Origin: Verrucomicrobiota bacterium
GTDB lineage: Bacteria > Verrucomicrobiota > Verrucomicrobiia > Opitutales > Opitutaceae
Assembly (NCBI GenBank): GCA_023443985.1
Contig: JAEZSJ010000109.1
Span: forward strand, 1-21,755
Direction of reading: 5' to 3'
DNA: 21,755 nucleotides
Under the pieces are notes generated by a model. That model had not been told where the DNA came from. It saw nothing but the letters and a program-made list of their open reading frames with translations, and did not search any database. The position numbers and the translations under genes were made by a program. This document shows positions 7,427-15,123 of the stretch, piece after piece; the stretch's first letter is position 1; every line of letters starts with the position of its first letter.

Positions 7427-8758
7427 ATGGCCCAGTTTCAGACCCTGCCGGGGTTCCGGGAGTTCTATCCCGAGGAGACCGCCCGGCGTAACCACCTTTT
7501 CCGTCTCTGGCGGCAGGCGGCCGTCGCCGCGAACTTCCTCGAGTATGACGGCCCCGTGCTGGAGCCGCTCGAGCTCTACAAGGCGAAGTCCGGCGAGGAG
7601 ATCGAGCAACAGCTCTTCAGCTTCGAGGACAAGGGCGGCCGCGGCGTCTCGTTGCGACCGGAGATGACGCCCACCCTTTGCCGGATGGTCGGCGAGCGCG
7701 CCGGCGCGATGCGGCGGCCGATCAAGTGGTTCAACATCGGCGAACACTACCGCTACGAGCGCGCGCAGAAGGGCCGCCTGCGGGCATTCTTCCAGTTCAA
7801 CGCCGATCTGCTCGGCGAGGCCGGACCCGAGGCCGAGGTGGAGCTGATCGCGTTGCTCATCTCGTGCATCGCCGCGACCGGGTTGACCGAGCGCGACTTC
7901 TTCATCCGCCTGAGCGACCGCAACCTCTGGTTCTTCTACCTGCAGGCGATCGGCTACACCGAGGCGCAGGTGCCGGATGTGCTCGGCACGATCGACCGGC
8001 TCGAGAAACAGGGCGACGACGCCTTCAAGTTCTTCGAGGAGAAACACGGTCCGCTCGCGCCCGAGAAGCGCGCCGAGATCGCGTCGTTCACCAAGATCAA
8101 CTCCCTCGCCGCGCTCGAGGAGCGTCTCGCCCCCGTGACCGCCGCCGGCGGCCCCGCCGCCGAAGCGCTCGCCGCGCGGTTGGCCGATTGGCGCACGTTG
8201 CTCGGCGGACTCGAGGCGATGGGCTACGGGGCGTTCATCCAAGTCGACCTCGGCGTGGTGCGCGGGCTCGCGTACTACACCGGTTTCGTGTTCGAGGCCT
8301 TCGACCGCAGCGGCGAGTTCCGCGCGATCGCCGGCGGCGGCCGCTACAACAATCTCGTCAAGAAACTCGGCGGGCCGGACCTTCCGGCGGCCGGTTTCGC
8401 GATCGGCGACGTGGTCATCACGGAGATGCTCAAATCGAAGAGCCTGCTGCCCGAGATCGTCTCGGCGCCGGACATCTTCTGCATCATCGGCGGCCCGGCG
8501 GAGCGAAAGACCGCGTTGTCCGACATCCGCATGCTGCGCGCGGCCGGCTATCGCGTCGAGTACCCGTTGAAGGACGCCGGTTTCGGCAAGCAGTTCAAGC
8601 AGGCCGACCAGAACCGCGCCCGCCTCGCCATCATCTACGGCGGCGACGAACTCGGCCGCGGCGCGGTGAAGATGAAGCTGCTCGCCGACGCCACCGAGCG
8701 CGAGATCCGGCGGGACCATCTGCTGCAGGCGGTGGGCGAGTTGCTGGGCAAGGAGTGA
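7427..8758 (+). CDS. hisS: histidyl-tRNA synthetase
   Basis: This is a 443-residue class II aminoacyl-tRNA synthetase that charges tRNA-His with histidine, and it acts in the cytosol. The start at 7427 gives the usual N-terminus (GFREFYPEE, residues 9-17). The substrate loop LRPEMTP (76-82) is clear. Motif 2 (YRYERAQKGRLRAF, 108-121) and the histidine-specific segment RGLAYYTGFVFE (279-290) are also clear, as is motif 3 (GGGRYNNL then GFAIGDVV, 303-330). The anticodon-binding domain covers about 345-440. The RGLAYYTG form, with Ala where many bacterial enzymes have Asp, and the spaced motif 2 resemble the organellar-plant branch from memory. HisZ is unlikely because the histidine-specific segment is intact. 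No clear ribosome-binding site precedes it. Confidence 0.92.
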   Translation: MAQFQTLPGFREFYPEETARRNHLFRLWRQAAVAANFLEYDGPVLEPLELYKAKSGEEIEQQLFSFEDKGGRGVSLRPEMTPTLCRMVGERAGAMRRPIKWFNIGEHYRYERAQKGRLRAFFQFNADLLGEAGPEAEVELIALLISCIAATGLTERDFFIRLSDRNLWFFYLQAIGYTEAQVPDVLGTIDRLEKQGDDAFKFFEEKHGPLAPEKRAEIASFTKINSLAALEERLAPVTAAGGPAAEALAARLADWRTLLGGLEAMGYGAFIQVDLGVVRGLAYYTGFVFEAFDRSGEFRAIAGGGRYNNLVKKLGGPDLPAAGFAIGDVVITEMLKSKSLLPEIVSAPDIFCIIGGPAERKTALSDIRMLRAAGYRVEYPLKDAGFGKQFKQADQNRARLAIIYGGDELGRGAVKMKLLADATEREIRRDHLLQAVGELLGKE

Positions 8759-8785
8759 AGCCGGGGCGGGCGGAAGTCCGCTCCA

Positions 8786-9640
8786 ATGCCGATGCAACCC
8801 GACCGGGCCGCAGTGCCACCTGAGGGCCTCCCGAAATCGGGCCCGTGGCGGCGGTTCGGCCGCTCGCTGTGCCGCGTGACGATCGCGCTTGTGGTGCTCT
8901 ACGGACTCGTGTGCCTGGGCGCGCGATACGTTTCCAACTGGCTGCTGTTCCCGGTGCCGGCACCGAGTTACGGCGAGAAGATGCGCGGGCTGGTGCGGCT
9001 CACCGCTTCCGACGGAACACGGCTCGCGGCGGTGTATCTTCCCAATCCGCAGGCGCGGCAGATCGTTCTGCTCTTCCACGGCAACGGTGACGATCTCGGA
9101 CCCACGATGAATCGGATCGAGGCGTTGCAGGCACGCGGCTTTGCAGTTCTCGCGGTCGACTATCCCGGCTACGGCCTGTCCGAAGGCCGTGCGTCGGAGT
9201 CCGGCCTCTACGCGGCGGCTGAAGCGGCGTACGAACATGCCACGCGCACGCTTCGTTGGGCGCCGGAACGGGTGATCGCGCACGGCGTTTCTCTCGGCGG
9301 GGCTGCGGCGACCTGGGTTGCGTCGAGGAAGCCGGTGGGAGGGCTCGTACTTGAGAGCGCGTTCACGAGCGCCTACCGCGTGATGATCGGGTATCCGGTT
9401 GTGCTGGGCGATCGGATGCCGAACCTGGCGCGCATGCGGGAGGTGCGTTGCCCGGTGCTGGTGATCCAGGGATTCGACGATGGCCTGATCGCATGGGAAC
9501 ACGGCCAGCGGCTGTACGAGGCGGCGCCTAACCCCAAACGGTGCTACTGGGTTCCCGGCGCGGGGCACAACAACGTGATCTCGATGGGCGGCGACCGCTA
9601 CTGGCGGGAACTCCGCGATTTCGCGGCGACCCTGCCGTGA
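8786..9640 (+). CDS. membrane-anchored alpha/beta hydrolase
   Basis: This is a 284-residue protein. A hydrophobic helix at about 31-50 anchors it, with the catalytic domain probably on the outer face of the membrane. The fold is shown by HGNG (98-101, oxyanion region), the strand-turn DYPGYG (125-130), the nucleophile elbow GVSLG (S169), an acidic residue in GFDDG (D231 or D232) and H261 in the GAGHNN loop. It resembles the ABHD13/BEM46-type serine hydrolases, whose substrates are generally unknown. The start at 8786 has a weak GGAAG upstream; an ATG at 8792 is a close alternative. It follows hisS by 27 bases on the same strand, so co-transcription is likely, but no functional link to translation is evident. 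Confidence 0.85.
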   Translation: MPMQPDRAAVPPEGLPKSGPWRRFGRSLCRVTIALVVLYGLVCLGARYVSNWLLFPVPAPSYGEKMRGLVRLTASDGTRLAAVYLPNPQARQIVLLFHGNGDDLGPTMNRIEALQARGFAVLAVDYPGYGLSEGRASESGLYAAAEAAYEHATRTLRWAPERVIAHGVSLGGAAATWVASRKPVGGLVLESAFTSAYRVMIGYPVVLGDRMPNLARMREVRCPVLVIQGFDDGLIAWEHGQRLYEAAPNPKRCYWVPGAGHNNVISMGGDRYWRELRDFAATLP

Positions 9641-9668
9641 CCGGCGGACGCGAGTGCAGCGCCTCCTC

Positions 9669-9724
9669 GTAGGTCGGTCTTCACGCCCGACATTCCGGAA
9701 ACTCGGGGGTAAACCCCGACCTAC
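9669..9724. repeat. REP pair forming a hairpin between convergent genes
   Basis: A REP unit beginning GTAGGTCGG (9669) and carrying TTCACGCCCGAC is followed by an inverted unit ending CCCCGACCTAC (9724). The outer arms are complementary (GTAGGTCGG/CCGACCTAC-like). It lies 29 bases after the hydrolase stop and 30 bases after the RAYT stop on the other strand, so it could serve as a transcript end for both genes. Confidence 0.8.
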
Positions 9725-9753
9725 CGAACGCCGGGCCGCGCACGGGATGGCGT

Positions 9754-10293
9754 TCAGGTCCGTGGTAGGTCGGGCTTCACGCCCGACTTTCCGGAGACCT
9801 CGTCTCCCGCGCGGGCGCTGGGAACCGGCGGATCGGCATCAGCCCACTCCGGCAATGGTAGGCCGTTGTTCCGGGTGGGCTCGAACCACGCCCAATCTTC
9901 CGGGCAGCAGCGATAGGCTGGCCAAGCTTCCGTGAACGGAAGCAATCGGCTCCGATAAGGATTCAGCTGAATGTAACGGAAGATCGAGGGCAGCTCATCG
10001 CTCGCGCGCAGTCGGTGATCGAAGAACGAGGGTTGCCAATGCAGCTCAGCTCGTCGCAGTGCTCCGGCGCTGCGGCCTTTGAACAAGCGCACGGCTGCAG
10101 CGAGCGTTCCGGTTCGCAAGGTCACGACGAGATGCAAGTGGTCGGGCATGATCACGGCGGAGCGTGAGGTCCAGTTGCCCTCGTTTTCCATACGGTCCGC
10201 TTGAGCGAAAAGTTCGGCGGCCACGGCGGAATCGGCGAGATTGGATGCGGGCCGTTCTACGCAGATGGTGAGGAAATAGTCGGCGCCGGGCAA
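9754..10293 (-). CDS. REP-associated tyrosine transposase (RAYT, Y1/HUH family)
   Basis: This is 179 codons from a TTG start. The HUH site is MPDHLHLVV (H52, H54) and the catalytic tyrosine is Y107 in YIQLNP; the WQPSFFDHRLR segment (87-97) is also family-typical. RAYTs are single-strand transposases thought to move or maintain REP palindromes, which flank this gene on both sides. The start is uncertain. The same frame continues upstream for at least 25 codons (to about 10371) and encodes FGYRELRRGRVS, which fits the RAYT N-terminus, yet it contains no ATG, GTG or TTG, only CTG codons (10354-10356 and 10312-10314). The 3' end overlaps a REP copy (9765-9787), so the last residues are repeat-encoded. 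It may be active, or it may be a degrading copy. Confidence 0.8.
   Translation of the reverse strand: MPGADYFLTICVERPASNLADSAVAAELFAQADRMENEGNWTSRSAVIMPDHLHLVVTLRTGTLAAAVRLFKGRSAGALRRAELHWQPSFFDHRLRASDELPSIFRYIQLNPYRSRLLPFTEAWPAYRCCPEDWAWFEPTRNNGLPLPEWADADPPVPSARAGDEVSGKSGVKPDLPRT
9765..9787. repeat. REP unit inside the RAYT 3' end
   Basis: A single REP copy (GTAGGTCGGG then CTTCACGCCCGAC) with self-complementary GTCGGGC/GCCCGAC arms. It lies within the coding sequence of the RAYT gene, contributing its C-terminal residues, and is followed by the TTTCCGG extension also seen beside other copies. Confidence 0.8.
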
Positions 10294-10367
10294 CGAGACG
10301 CGTCCGCGGCGCAGTTCGCGATAACCGAACGATGGATTCGCATCGGCAGAACGCAGGGGAGTCTGGT

Positions 10368-10446
10368 GTAGGTCGGGGTTTACTCCCGACTTTCCGCCAA
10401 GTGCCGGACAGGGCGGAAGAGGAGTCGGGCGTGAAGCCCGACCTAC
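10368..10446. repeat. REP inverted pair (BIME-like hairpin)
   Basis: A unit at 10368-10390 (GTAGGTCGGGG...TCCCGAC) is mirrored by a unit at 10424-10446 (GTCGGGC...GCCCGACCTAC). Between them TTTCCGCC (10391-10398) pairs with GGCGGAA (10412-10418), so the whole element can fold into one long hairpin with a short loop. It starts 55 bases downstream of the large secreted-protein gene and lies just upstream of the RAYT, where it overlaps the open RAYT frame. Confidence 0.85.
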
Positions 10447-10500
10447 GGGGAACTCGTTTCGCGATTCGTCCAGGGGTGAGATTCAGAGTCCGGGCGCGGC

Positions 10501-13029
10501 TCAGCGCCGCGGCTCCTCGGCGTACCAGCGGCTCTCGCGACCGGCGGCGTCGACGGCGGTCACAAGGTAGACGTCGCTCGCTCGCCCTTCGGGGTCGGCG
10601 AACTCGGTGGCGACGAGCGGGGCGGTCGACTCGCTCGTGTAGGGAGAATTCAGCCACACCCACGGGCCGCCGTCCTGCTTGGCGCGGTAGACGCGGTAGG
10701 CGGTCGCGCTTTCGACGGGCGACCAACGCAGGCGGTTTCCGTCCCCGGCGCGGCTCTTCTCGACACCCGTCGGCAGAGCGGGAGCGGACTGCGCGGCCGG
10801 CAGTCGCTCGAGCAGCTCGAGCAGCAGATCGGTGTGCGCGAACCACATCAGCTCCGCCCACGGCTGTTTCGTGCGGCCCTGCTGGTCGACCCAATAGGCG
10901 GCCTCGGTGCTGCCGATCCGGCCGCGGTCGGCCGCGCGGGCGAAAAGGCCCATGAGCGGCGCGGCGGACCAGTTCTCCCAGCGATGGTCGTGGGCCTGGC
11001 CGCGGAAGAAGTTTGCGCGGTACCAACTCTTGCCCCGGCCGCCGGGGAGCACGTGGTGCTGGAGATCGGCGGTCACATCGACGCAGTCGAAATAGCGACC
11101 GAGCGCGGCCGGGTGGATCCAGAGATCCTCGCCGGTTGCGAGTTCGAGCGAGCGGAGGTGGAACTCGCAGATCGAGGCGTAGAGGAAGTCGGAGGGCTCG
11201 GGGCGGCGCGTCTCGCCGGGGTACGCGCGCTGGCCGTGTCCGTAGATGGCGGTTACGGAGGGCGAGTGCAACGCGTCGAGCGCCCAGGCCGCGAGCGGGG
11301 TGTCGTCCGTGCCGCGGGCGCCGTAGAGGGCGAGCCCGAGCGGGCCGATCTGCATGTTGAACGCGGTGGCGAAGCTGTCGACGTATGGGAAGCCCGCCGC
11401 ATTCACCCGACCGAAGGCGCGGCGGGTCGCCAGCCCGATGGCACGTGCGGCAGCGGGCCGCTTCGGCGACGGGGCGAGCCGGTCGAGCAACGGCAGCGCG
11501 CTGCTGCCGTAGCCGAGTTGGTAGGGATCGATGCGGCCCTGGTCCCTCGGGTTGCGCGGCAGCATCGGCTCGGGTCTCGCCCATTGCGGCAGATGGAAGG
11601 CCGGGTCGCCCTCGGCGAGGGCGGGTTTGCGGGCGAGCAGTGTCTCCAGTTTCGCGTGCGCACGCTCGATCTGGAGCAGCGCCGCCTCCTGTGGCCATTG
11701 TCGGCTCCATTGTTGGATCTCGCGGAAACGCTGCGCGACGACGGGCATCGCGGCGCGGACATCTCCGGGGCCGAGGTCGGGCTCGTCGACGATCGCGACG
11801 AGCGGCTGGAGGCGGCGGCGGGCCTCGTGCCAGAGCGCCTCGTCGTCGGTCGCAGTGGTGAACACGTACTGCATCTCGCCCCAGAAGGCGCGCAGGGTGC
11901 CGCTGTTGCCGTCCTTGTGGCGGCGGAAGGTCGCCGCGCCTGCGACCGCGAACGCATCGCTCCGGCCGATCTCGAGTTCGCCGCCGCCGGTCTGCACGGC
12001 GGGCACCGCGAGCAGCGCGGAGCTGGCGGTGGACGCCACGAGAGCGTGGAGCATGTGGCCGCTGGTGGACCGTGTCGGGCGGCGCAGGCCGGCCGGGATG
12101 GCGCGCACACGCGCCTCGCGGCCGCCGGCGAGGCGGAGTCGGCCGGCCAGCAGTTGGTGCTCGGCGGCGCCGACGACTTCGCCGGTCGGCTCGCCCTCGG
12201 GCGCGAGGCGCTCTGTCTGCACGAAGTGGGTGCCCTTCAGCGGCACGCGGTAAACGAACTCCGCAGCGTCCGTCTGGCCACGGGGACCGAGGCGCACGGC
12301 GAATTTGGCGAACAACGGTCCGGCCCCCCAGCGCACCTCCCGCACCTCGAGTGCGCCGGGCTCGCCGTAGTCGAGCGCGTGACGACGGAGTTCGCTGCAG
12401 TCGGGGGCCTGGCGCACGAGCGTGAGGCGTGGCGCGATCCAGCCTCCGGGCAGCTCCACGGAGTGGCCGCGCGGCGTGATTGCGGCGAGGGCGCCGGCGC
12501 GGGGGCCATCGGCGAAGAAGGTGAGCGAGAGATCCTGTCCGGCGAGGGTCACGCGGTCTCCGGTGCGCGTGGCGGAGGCCGCGGCGGCGGCCGGGGACGC
12601 GGTCGCCGCCGCGGGGCGGGCGACGAGCACGAAGCGCTGGCGTTCCCAGGCGGCGACGGTGGTGGAGAAATAGAGGTGGCAACGCGTGAGCCGGCCGCTC
12701 TCGTCCCGGCGGACATCGTCGAGTTGGAAGGCCAGCGGTTCGCGGAGGGCGGTGTCGTTCTCCGCGTGGAGCGCCCAGTGCGCGGGATCGTTCGGCTCGT
12801 CCTCGTGCAGGAACAGCGGCACGCGCACGAGCTCGTCGGTCCGCGCCTCGCCGACCCGTTCCTCGACGGTGAGCAGGCGGAGGACGTTGCCCGCGGGACC
12901 GGCGGGCCGGAGCCGGGGGACGAAGGGTGCCGGATCGGGTGACGAGGCAACGAATACGTTGGCCGCCGGCCGGTCGGCCAGGAGCCCGAGCGGCAGGAGG
13001 GCGAGGAGGAGGACGAGCGCGCGCGCCAT
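10501..13029 (-). CDS. large secreted protein, possible polysaccharide lyase with FnIII-like C-terminus
   Basis: This is an 842-residue protein. The ATG at 13029 gives a clean signal peptide (MARALVLLLALLPLGLLA), so it should be exported; an in-frame ATG at 13068 would add 13 residues before it. The first 400 or so residues look beta-rich. The middle (about 420-740) is helical, rich in Trp, His and Tyr, with segments such as IYGHGQRAYPGE, GKSWYRANFFRGQAHDHRWENW and PWAELMWFAHTD, suggesting an alpha/alpha-toroid domain. Residues about 740-842 form a fibronectin type III-like domain (LRWSPVESATAYRVYRAK). The domain order recalls rhamnogalacturonan lyases of the PcRGLX/YetA type (PL26), but this is a tentative match. 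It is encoded just downstream of the threonine-dehydrogenase homologue, though 172 bases separate them. Confidence 0.6.
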   Translation of the reverse strand: MARALVLLLALLPLGLLADRPAANVFVASSPDPAPFVPRLRPAGPAGNVLRLLTVEERVGEARTDELVRVPLFLHEDEPNDPAHWALHAENDTALREPLAFQLDDVRRDESGRLTRCHLYFSTTVAAWERQRFVLVARPAAATASPAAAAASATRTGDRVTLAGQDLSLTFFADGPRAGALAAITPRGHSVELPGGWIAPRLTLVRQAPDCSELRRHALDYGEPGALEVREVRWGAGPLFAKFAVRLGPRGQTDAAEFVYRVPLKGTHFVQTERLAPEGEPTGEVVGAAEHQLLAGRLRLAGGREARVRAIPAGLRRPTRSTSGHMLHALVASTASSALLAVPAVQTGGGELEIGRSDAFAVAGAATFRRHKDGNSGTLRAFWGEMQYVFTTATDDEALWHEARRRLQPLVAIVDEPDLGPGDVRAAMPVVAQRFREIQQWSRQWPQEAALLQIERAHAKLETLLARKPALAEGDPAFHLPQWARPEPMLPRNPRDQGRIDPYQLGYGSSALPLLDRLAPSPKRPAAARAIGLATRRAFGRVNAAGFPYVDSFATAFNMQIGPLGLALYGARGTDDTPLAAWALDALHSPSVTAIYGHGQRAYPGETRRPEPSDFLYASICEFHLRSLELATGEDLWIHPAALGRYFDCVDVTADLQHHVLPGGRGKSWYRANFFRGQAHDHRWENWSAAPLMGLFARAADRGRIGSTEAAYWVDQQGRTKQPWAELMWFAHTDLLLELLERLPAAQSAPALPTGVEKSRAGDGNRLRWSPVESATAYRVYRAKQDGGPWVWLNSPYTSESTAPLVATEFADPEGRASDVYLVTAVDAAGRESRWYAEEPRR

Positions 13030-13142
13030 GGCTCGCGAGCCTAGCGGGAATGCGACGTTTCGCCACATGCCGGAGACTTCCGCTGGCGCGGTCCGGCCGA
13101 GGGCGGCTGGTGTTCCGTGCGGTCGCGAGTGCGGGGCGCGGT

Positions 13143-13166
13143 CTCCACGGGTTCGGCGCCGTGGAG
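13143..13166. terminator. possible hairpin terminator
   Basis: CTCCACGG (13143-13150) pairs with CCGTGGAG (13159-13166) around an 8-base loop. It lies 36 bases after the stop of the threonine-dehydrogenase homologue (minus strand). No T-rich run follows on either strand, so termination is a guess. Confidence 0.3.
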
Positions 13167-13201
13167 GGGCGGTGCCGCCCGCCCGACCGCCGCGTCCCGG
13201 C

Positions 13202-14230
13202 TCACGTGTCCCAGTCGAGGATGATCTTGCCCGGCTCGCCGGAGGCGGCGCGGTCGAAGGCGTCGCGGAACTTCCCGAACGGCAGGCAGTGTGTGATCGC
13301 GGGCGTGACATCGAGGCCGCCGTGGAGCGCCAGCGTAAGGCGTTCCCAGTCGGTGGCGTTGTCGCGCGCATCGATCCCGTGGAGCGTGAGCTGCTTCGAC
13401 TGGATCGAGTACCAGGGGACGAGCGCGTCGTCCGCCGGCAGCCCGAGCAGCGCGAGCTGGCCCCCGAGTCGGACATGGGTGATCAGGTCGGCGAGCGCGG
13501 ACGGCTGGCCGGAGGTCTCGATCCCGAGATCGAAACCGTCGCCGAGGGCGAGGTCGCGGCTGACATGGTCGAGCGTGGTGTCGCGGGTGTCGACCGTGCG
13601 GGTGGCGCCGAGCATCCGGGCCAACGAAAGAGCGGCGGGGCTGGGATCAGCGACGATGATGCTGCGGGCGCCGCAATGTTTCGCAATGGCGACCGCCATG
13701 CAGCCGATCGGCGTGGCGCCGGCGATCAACACCTGTGCGCCGAGCAGGTCGAAACGGCGGGCGATGCGCGCGGCCTGCCCGAGCGGAACGAAACACGCGA
13801 GCAGGTCGGTCGGCAGCCGCGGATCGGCGTGCCATACGGCGGCCTGGGGCAGGCAGACGTAGTCGGCGAAGGCGCCGTCGCGGTCCTGACCGAGACGGCG
13901 TGCCGCGGGGCAAAGGTGGCGTTGGCCGCCGAGGCAGTGGCGGCAGGTGCCGCAGGCGATGCAGGGCTCGCCGATGACCAGTTCGCCGGGATGGAAGTCG
14001 GTCACGCCCGGGCCGGTTCCCGCGACCAGACCGACGAACTCGTGTCCGATGATCAGCGGCGGCCGCACCATGCGCTGGGCCCAGGCGTCCCAGCGGTCGA
14101 TGTGCGCGGCGGCGGCGCTGAGAGCCGTCTTCTTGACGCGGATGAGCACGTCGCCGGGGCCTGGGGTCGGCACGAGCGCCTCGATCAGTTTCAGGCCCGG
14201 CGCAGGGTCGATCTTCGCCAGGGCTCGCAT
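13202..14230 (-). CDS. threonine 3-dehydrogenase homologue lacking catalytic zinc ligands
   Basis: This is a 342-residue protein that aligns from end to end with E. coli Tdh (341 residues). The ATG at 14230 gives the same N-terminus; an ATG at 14272 would add 14 residues. The structural zinc cysteines are intact (C93, C96, C99, C107), as are H43 and the H63-E64 pair. The Rossmann motif is GATPIG (171-176). The catalytic segment that should read KTAICGTDVHI is instead KTALSAAAAHI, so the zinc ligand Cys38 is Ser and Thr40 is Ala. The acidic residue of the D/E-P-x-G-N motif is Val148 (VPLGQ). Tdh oxidises L-threonine to 2-amino-3-ketobutyrate with NAD. This copy may be inactive or use another chemistry, so a tdh symbol is withheld. 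No kbl gene is adjacent. Confidence 0.85.
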   Translation of the reverse strand: MRALAKIDPAPGLKLIEALVPTPGPGDVLIRVKKTALSAAAAHIDRWDAWAQRMVRPPLIIGHEFVGLVAGTGPGVTDFHPGELVIGEPCIACGTCRHCLGGQRHLCPAARRLGQDRDGAFADYVCLPQAAVWHADPRLPTDLLACFVPLGQAARIARRFDLLGAQVLIAGATPIGCMAVAIAKHCGARSIIVADPSPAALSLARMLGATRTVDTRDTTLDHVSRDLALGDGFDLGIETSGQPSALADLITHVRLGGQLALLGLPADDALVPWYSIQSKQLTLHGIDARDNATDWERLTLALHGGLDVTPAITHCLPFGKFRDAFDRAASGEPGKIILDWDT

Positions 14231-14414
14231 CGTCTTCGGCACGGCGTTTCGATGAGCGTAGATGTGGGGCATCGATGCCGGAACTATCGGACGGCTCGGG
14301 GCACGGTTAACTCGTCCGGCGGAAATTCAGGAATCCTCCTCAAGTCGGCGCGGCGTGGATGCCGTCGCGGGCGTGCGGGCGGCGGTGCGAGGGGAGGCGG
14401 GCGCGCGGTCCGGC

Positions 14415-15044
14415 CTACGGAAGCTCGATTTCGTGGACGCGCCAGAGATACCAGGCGGCGATTGAGCGATACGGCGCCCAGCGGCGTGCGTAGTGCGCGA
14501 GCTCGGCGGGCGTGGGTTGACGGCGCTTGCGGTGGAGTTTGCGGAAGCCCTCCCGCACGCCGAAGTCGCCCGTGGGTAGAACGTCGGGACGGCCGAGGTT
14601 GAACATCAGCACCATGTGGACGGTCCACGGGCCGATGCCGCGCACCGCGGTGAGGCGTTCGACCAGCTCGGAATCGGAGAGCCTCCGGGCCGCGGCGGGC
14701 GTGGGCACGGTGCCGTCGAGGACCTTCGCCGCGAGATCGCGCAGGGAGGCGAGCTTGTTGCGCGAGAGCCCGGCGGCGCGCAGCGGTTCGTCGGGCATCG
14801 CGAGCAGGGTGCGCGGAGTGGGGCGGCGGCCGGGGAAGAGGGCCTGCACGCGGGCGAGGATCGAGGCGGCGGCCTTGCCATTGAGCTGCTGGTACACGAT
14901 CGACCGGAGCAGGACGTCGAACAGGCTCGCGAGTCGCTGGGGGGCGAGGTCGCAGGGGCGCGCGCGATCGACGACGGTGGCGAGCTTCGGATCGGTGGCG
15001 CGCAGGTGCGCAAGCGCGGCGGCGAGGTCGTAGAGGGGCGTCAT
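14415..15044 (-). CDS. AlkA-type DNA-3-methyladenine glycosylase (HhH-GPD)
   Basis: This is a 209-residue base-excision repair glycosylase. It has the helix-hairpin-helix motif LTAVRGIGPWTVHMVLMF (131-148) and the catalytic aspartate D160 in LPTGDFGVREG. Conserved helices include FDVLLRSIVYQQLNGKAA (42-59). The length matches the compact, two-domain AlkA relatives lacking the N-terminal beta domain of E. coli AlkA (282 residues). It should remove alkylated purines such as 3-methyladenine from DNA. The ATG at 15044 begins the family-like MTPLYDLAAALAHL. The sensor kinase stop is 79 bases upstream on the same strand. An Ogt-type repair protein ends at the right edge of the window, about 6.6 kb away, so the two are not obviously linked. 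Confidence 0.88.
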   Translation of the reverse strand: MTPLYDLAAALAHLRATDPKLATVVDRARPCDLAPQRLASLFDVLLRSIVYQQLNGKAAASILARVQALFPGRRPTPRTLLAMPDEPLRAAGLSRNKLASLRDLAAKVLDGTVPTPAAARRLSDSELVERLTAVRGIGPWTVHMVLMFNLGRPDVLPTGDFGVREGFRKLHRKRRQPTPAELAHYARRWAPYRSIAAWYLWRVHEIELP

Positions 15045-15123
15045 GGGCGGCGAAGACGAGGCCCGAGCATCGGCGACCCGGGACCCCGACTCAAGATCCG
15101 CGGGGGTTGTGGCGGCGGATCGC

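Noticed and set aside
6995..9568. An 857-codon minus-strand open frame antisense to HU, hisS and the hydrolase
   Set aside because: It crosses three well-supported plus-strand genes and shows no family motifs.
9669..10446. Possible CRISPR array from the repeated GTAGGTCGGG units
   Set aside because: Units are few, irregularly spaced, in opposing orientations and palindromic with a RAYT beside them; this is REP organisation, with no cas genes.
10834..12942. A 702-codon plus-strand open frame antisense to the secreted protein
   Set aside because: Shadow frame: rich in Gly, Glu, Ala and Val with no family motifs.
10046..13066. A 1006-codon minus-strand open frame spanning the secreted protein and part of the RAYT
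   Set aside because: Arg/Pro-rich shadow frame; the true frame has a signal peptide and FnIII-like domain.
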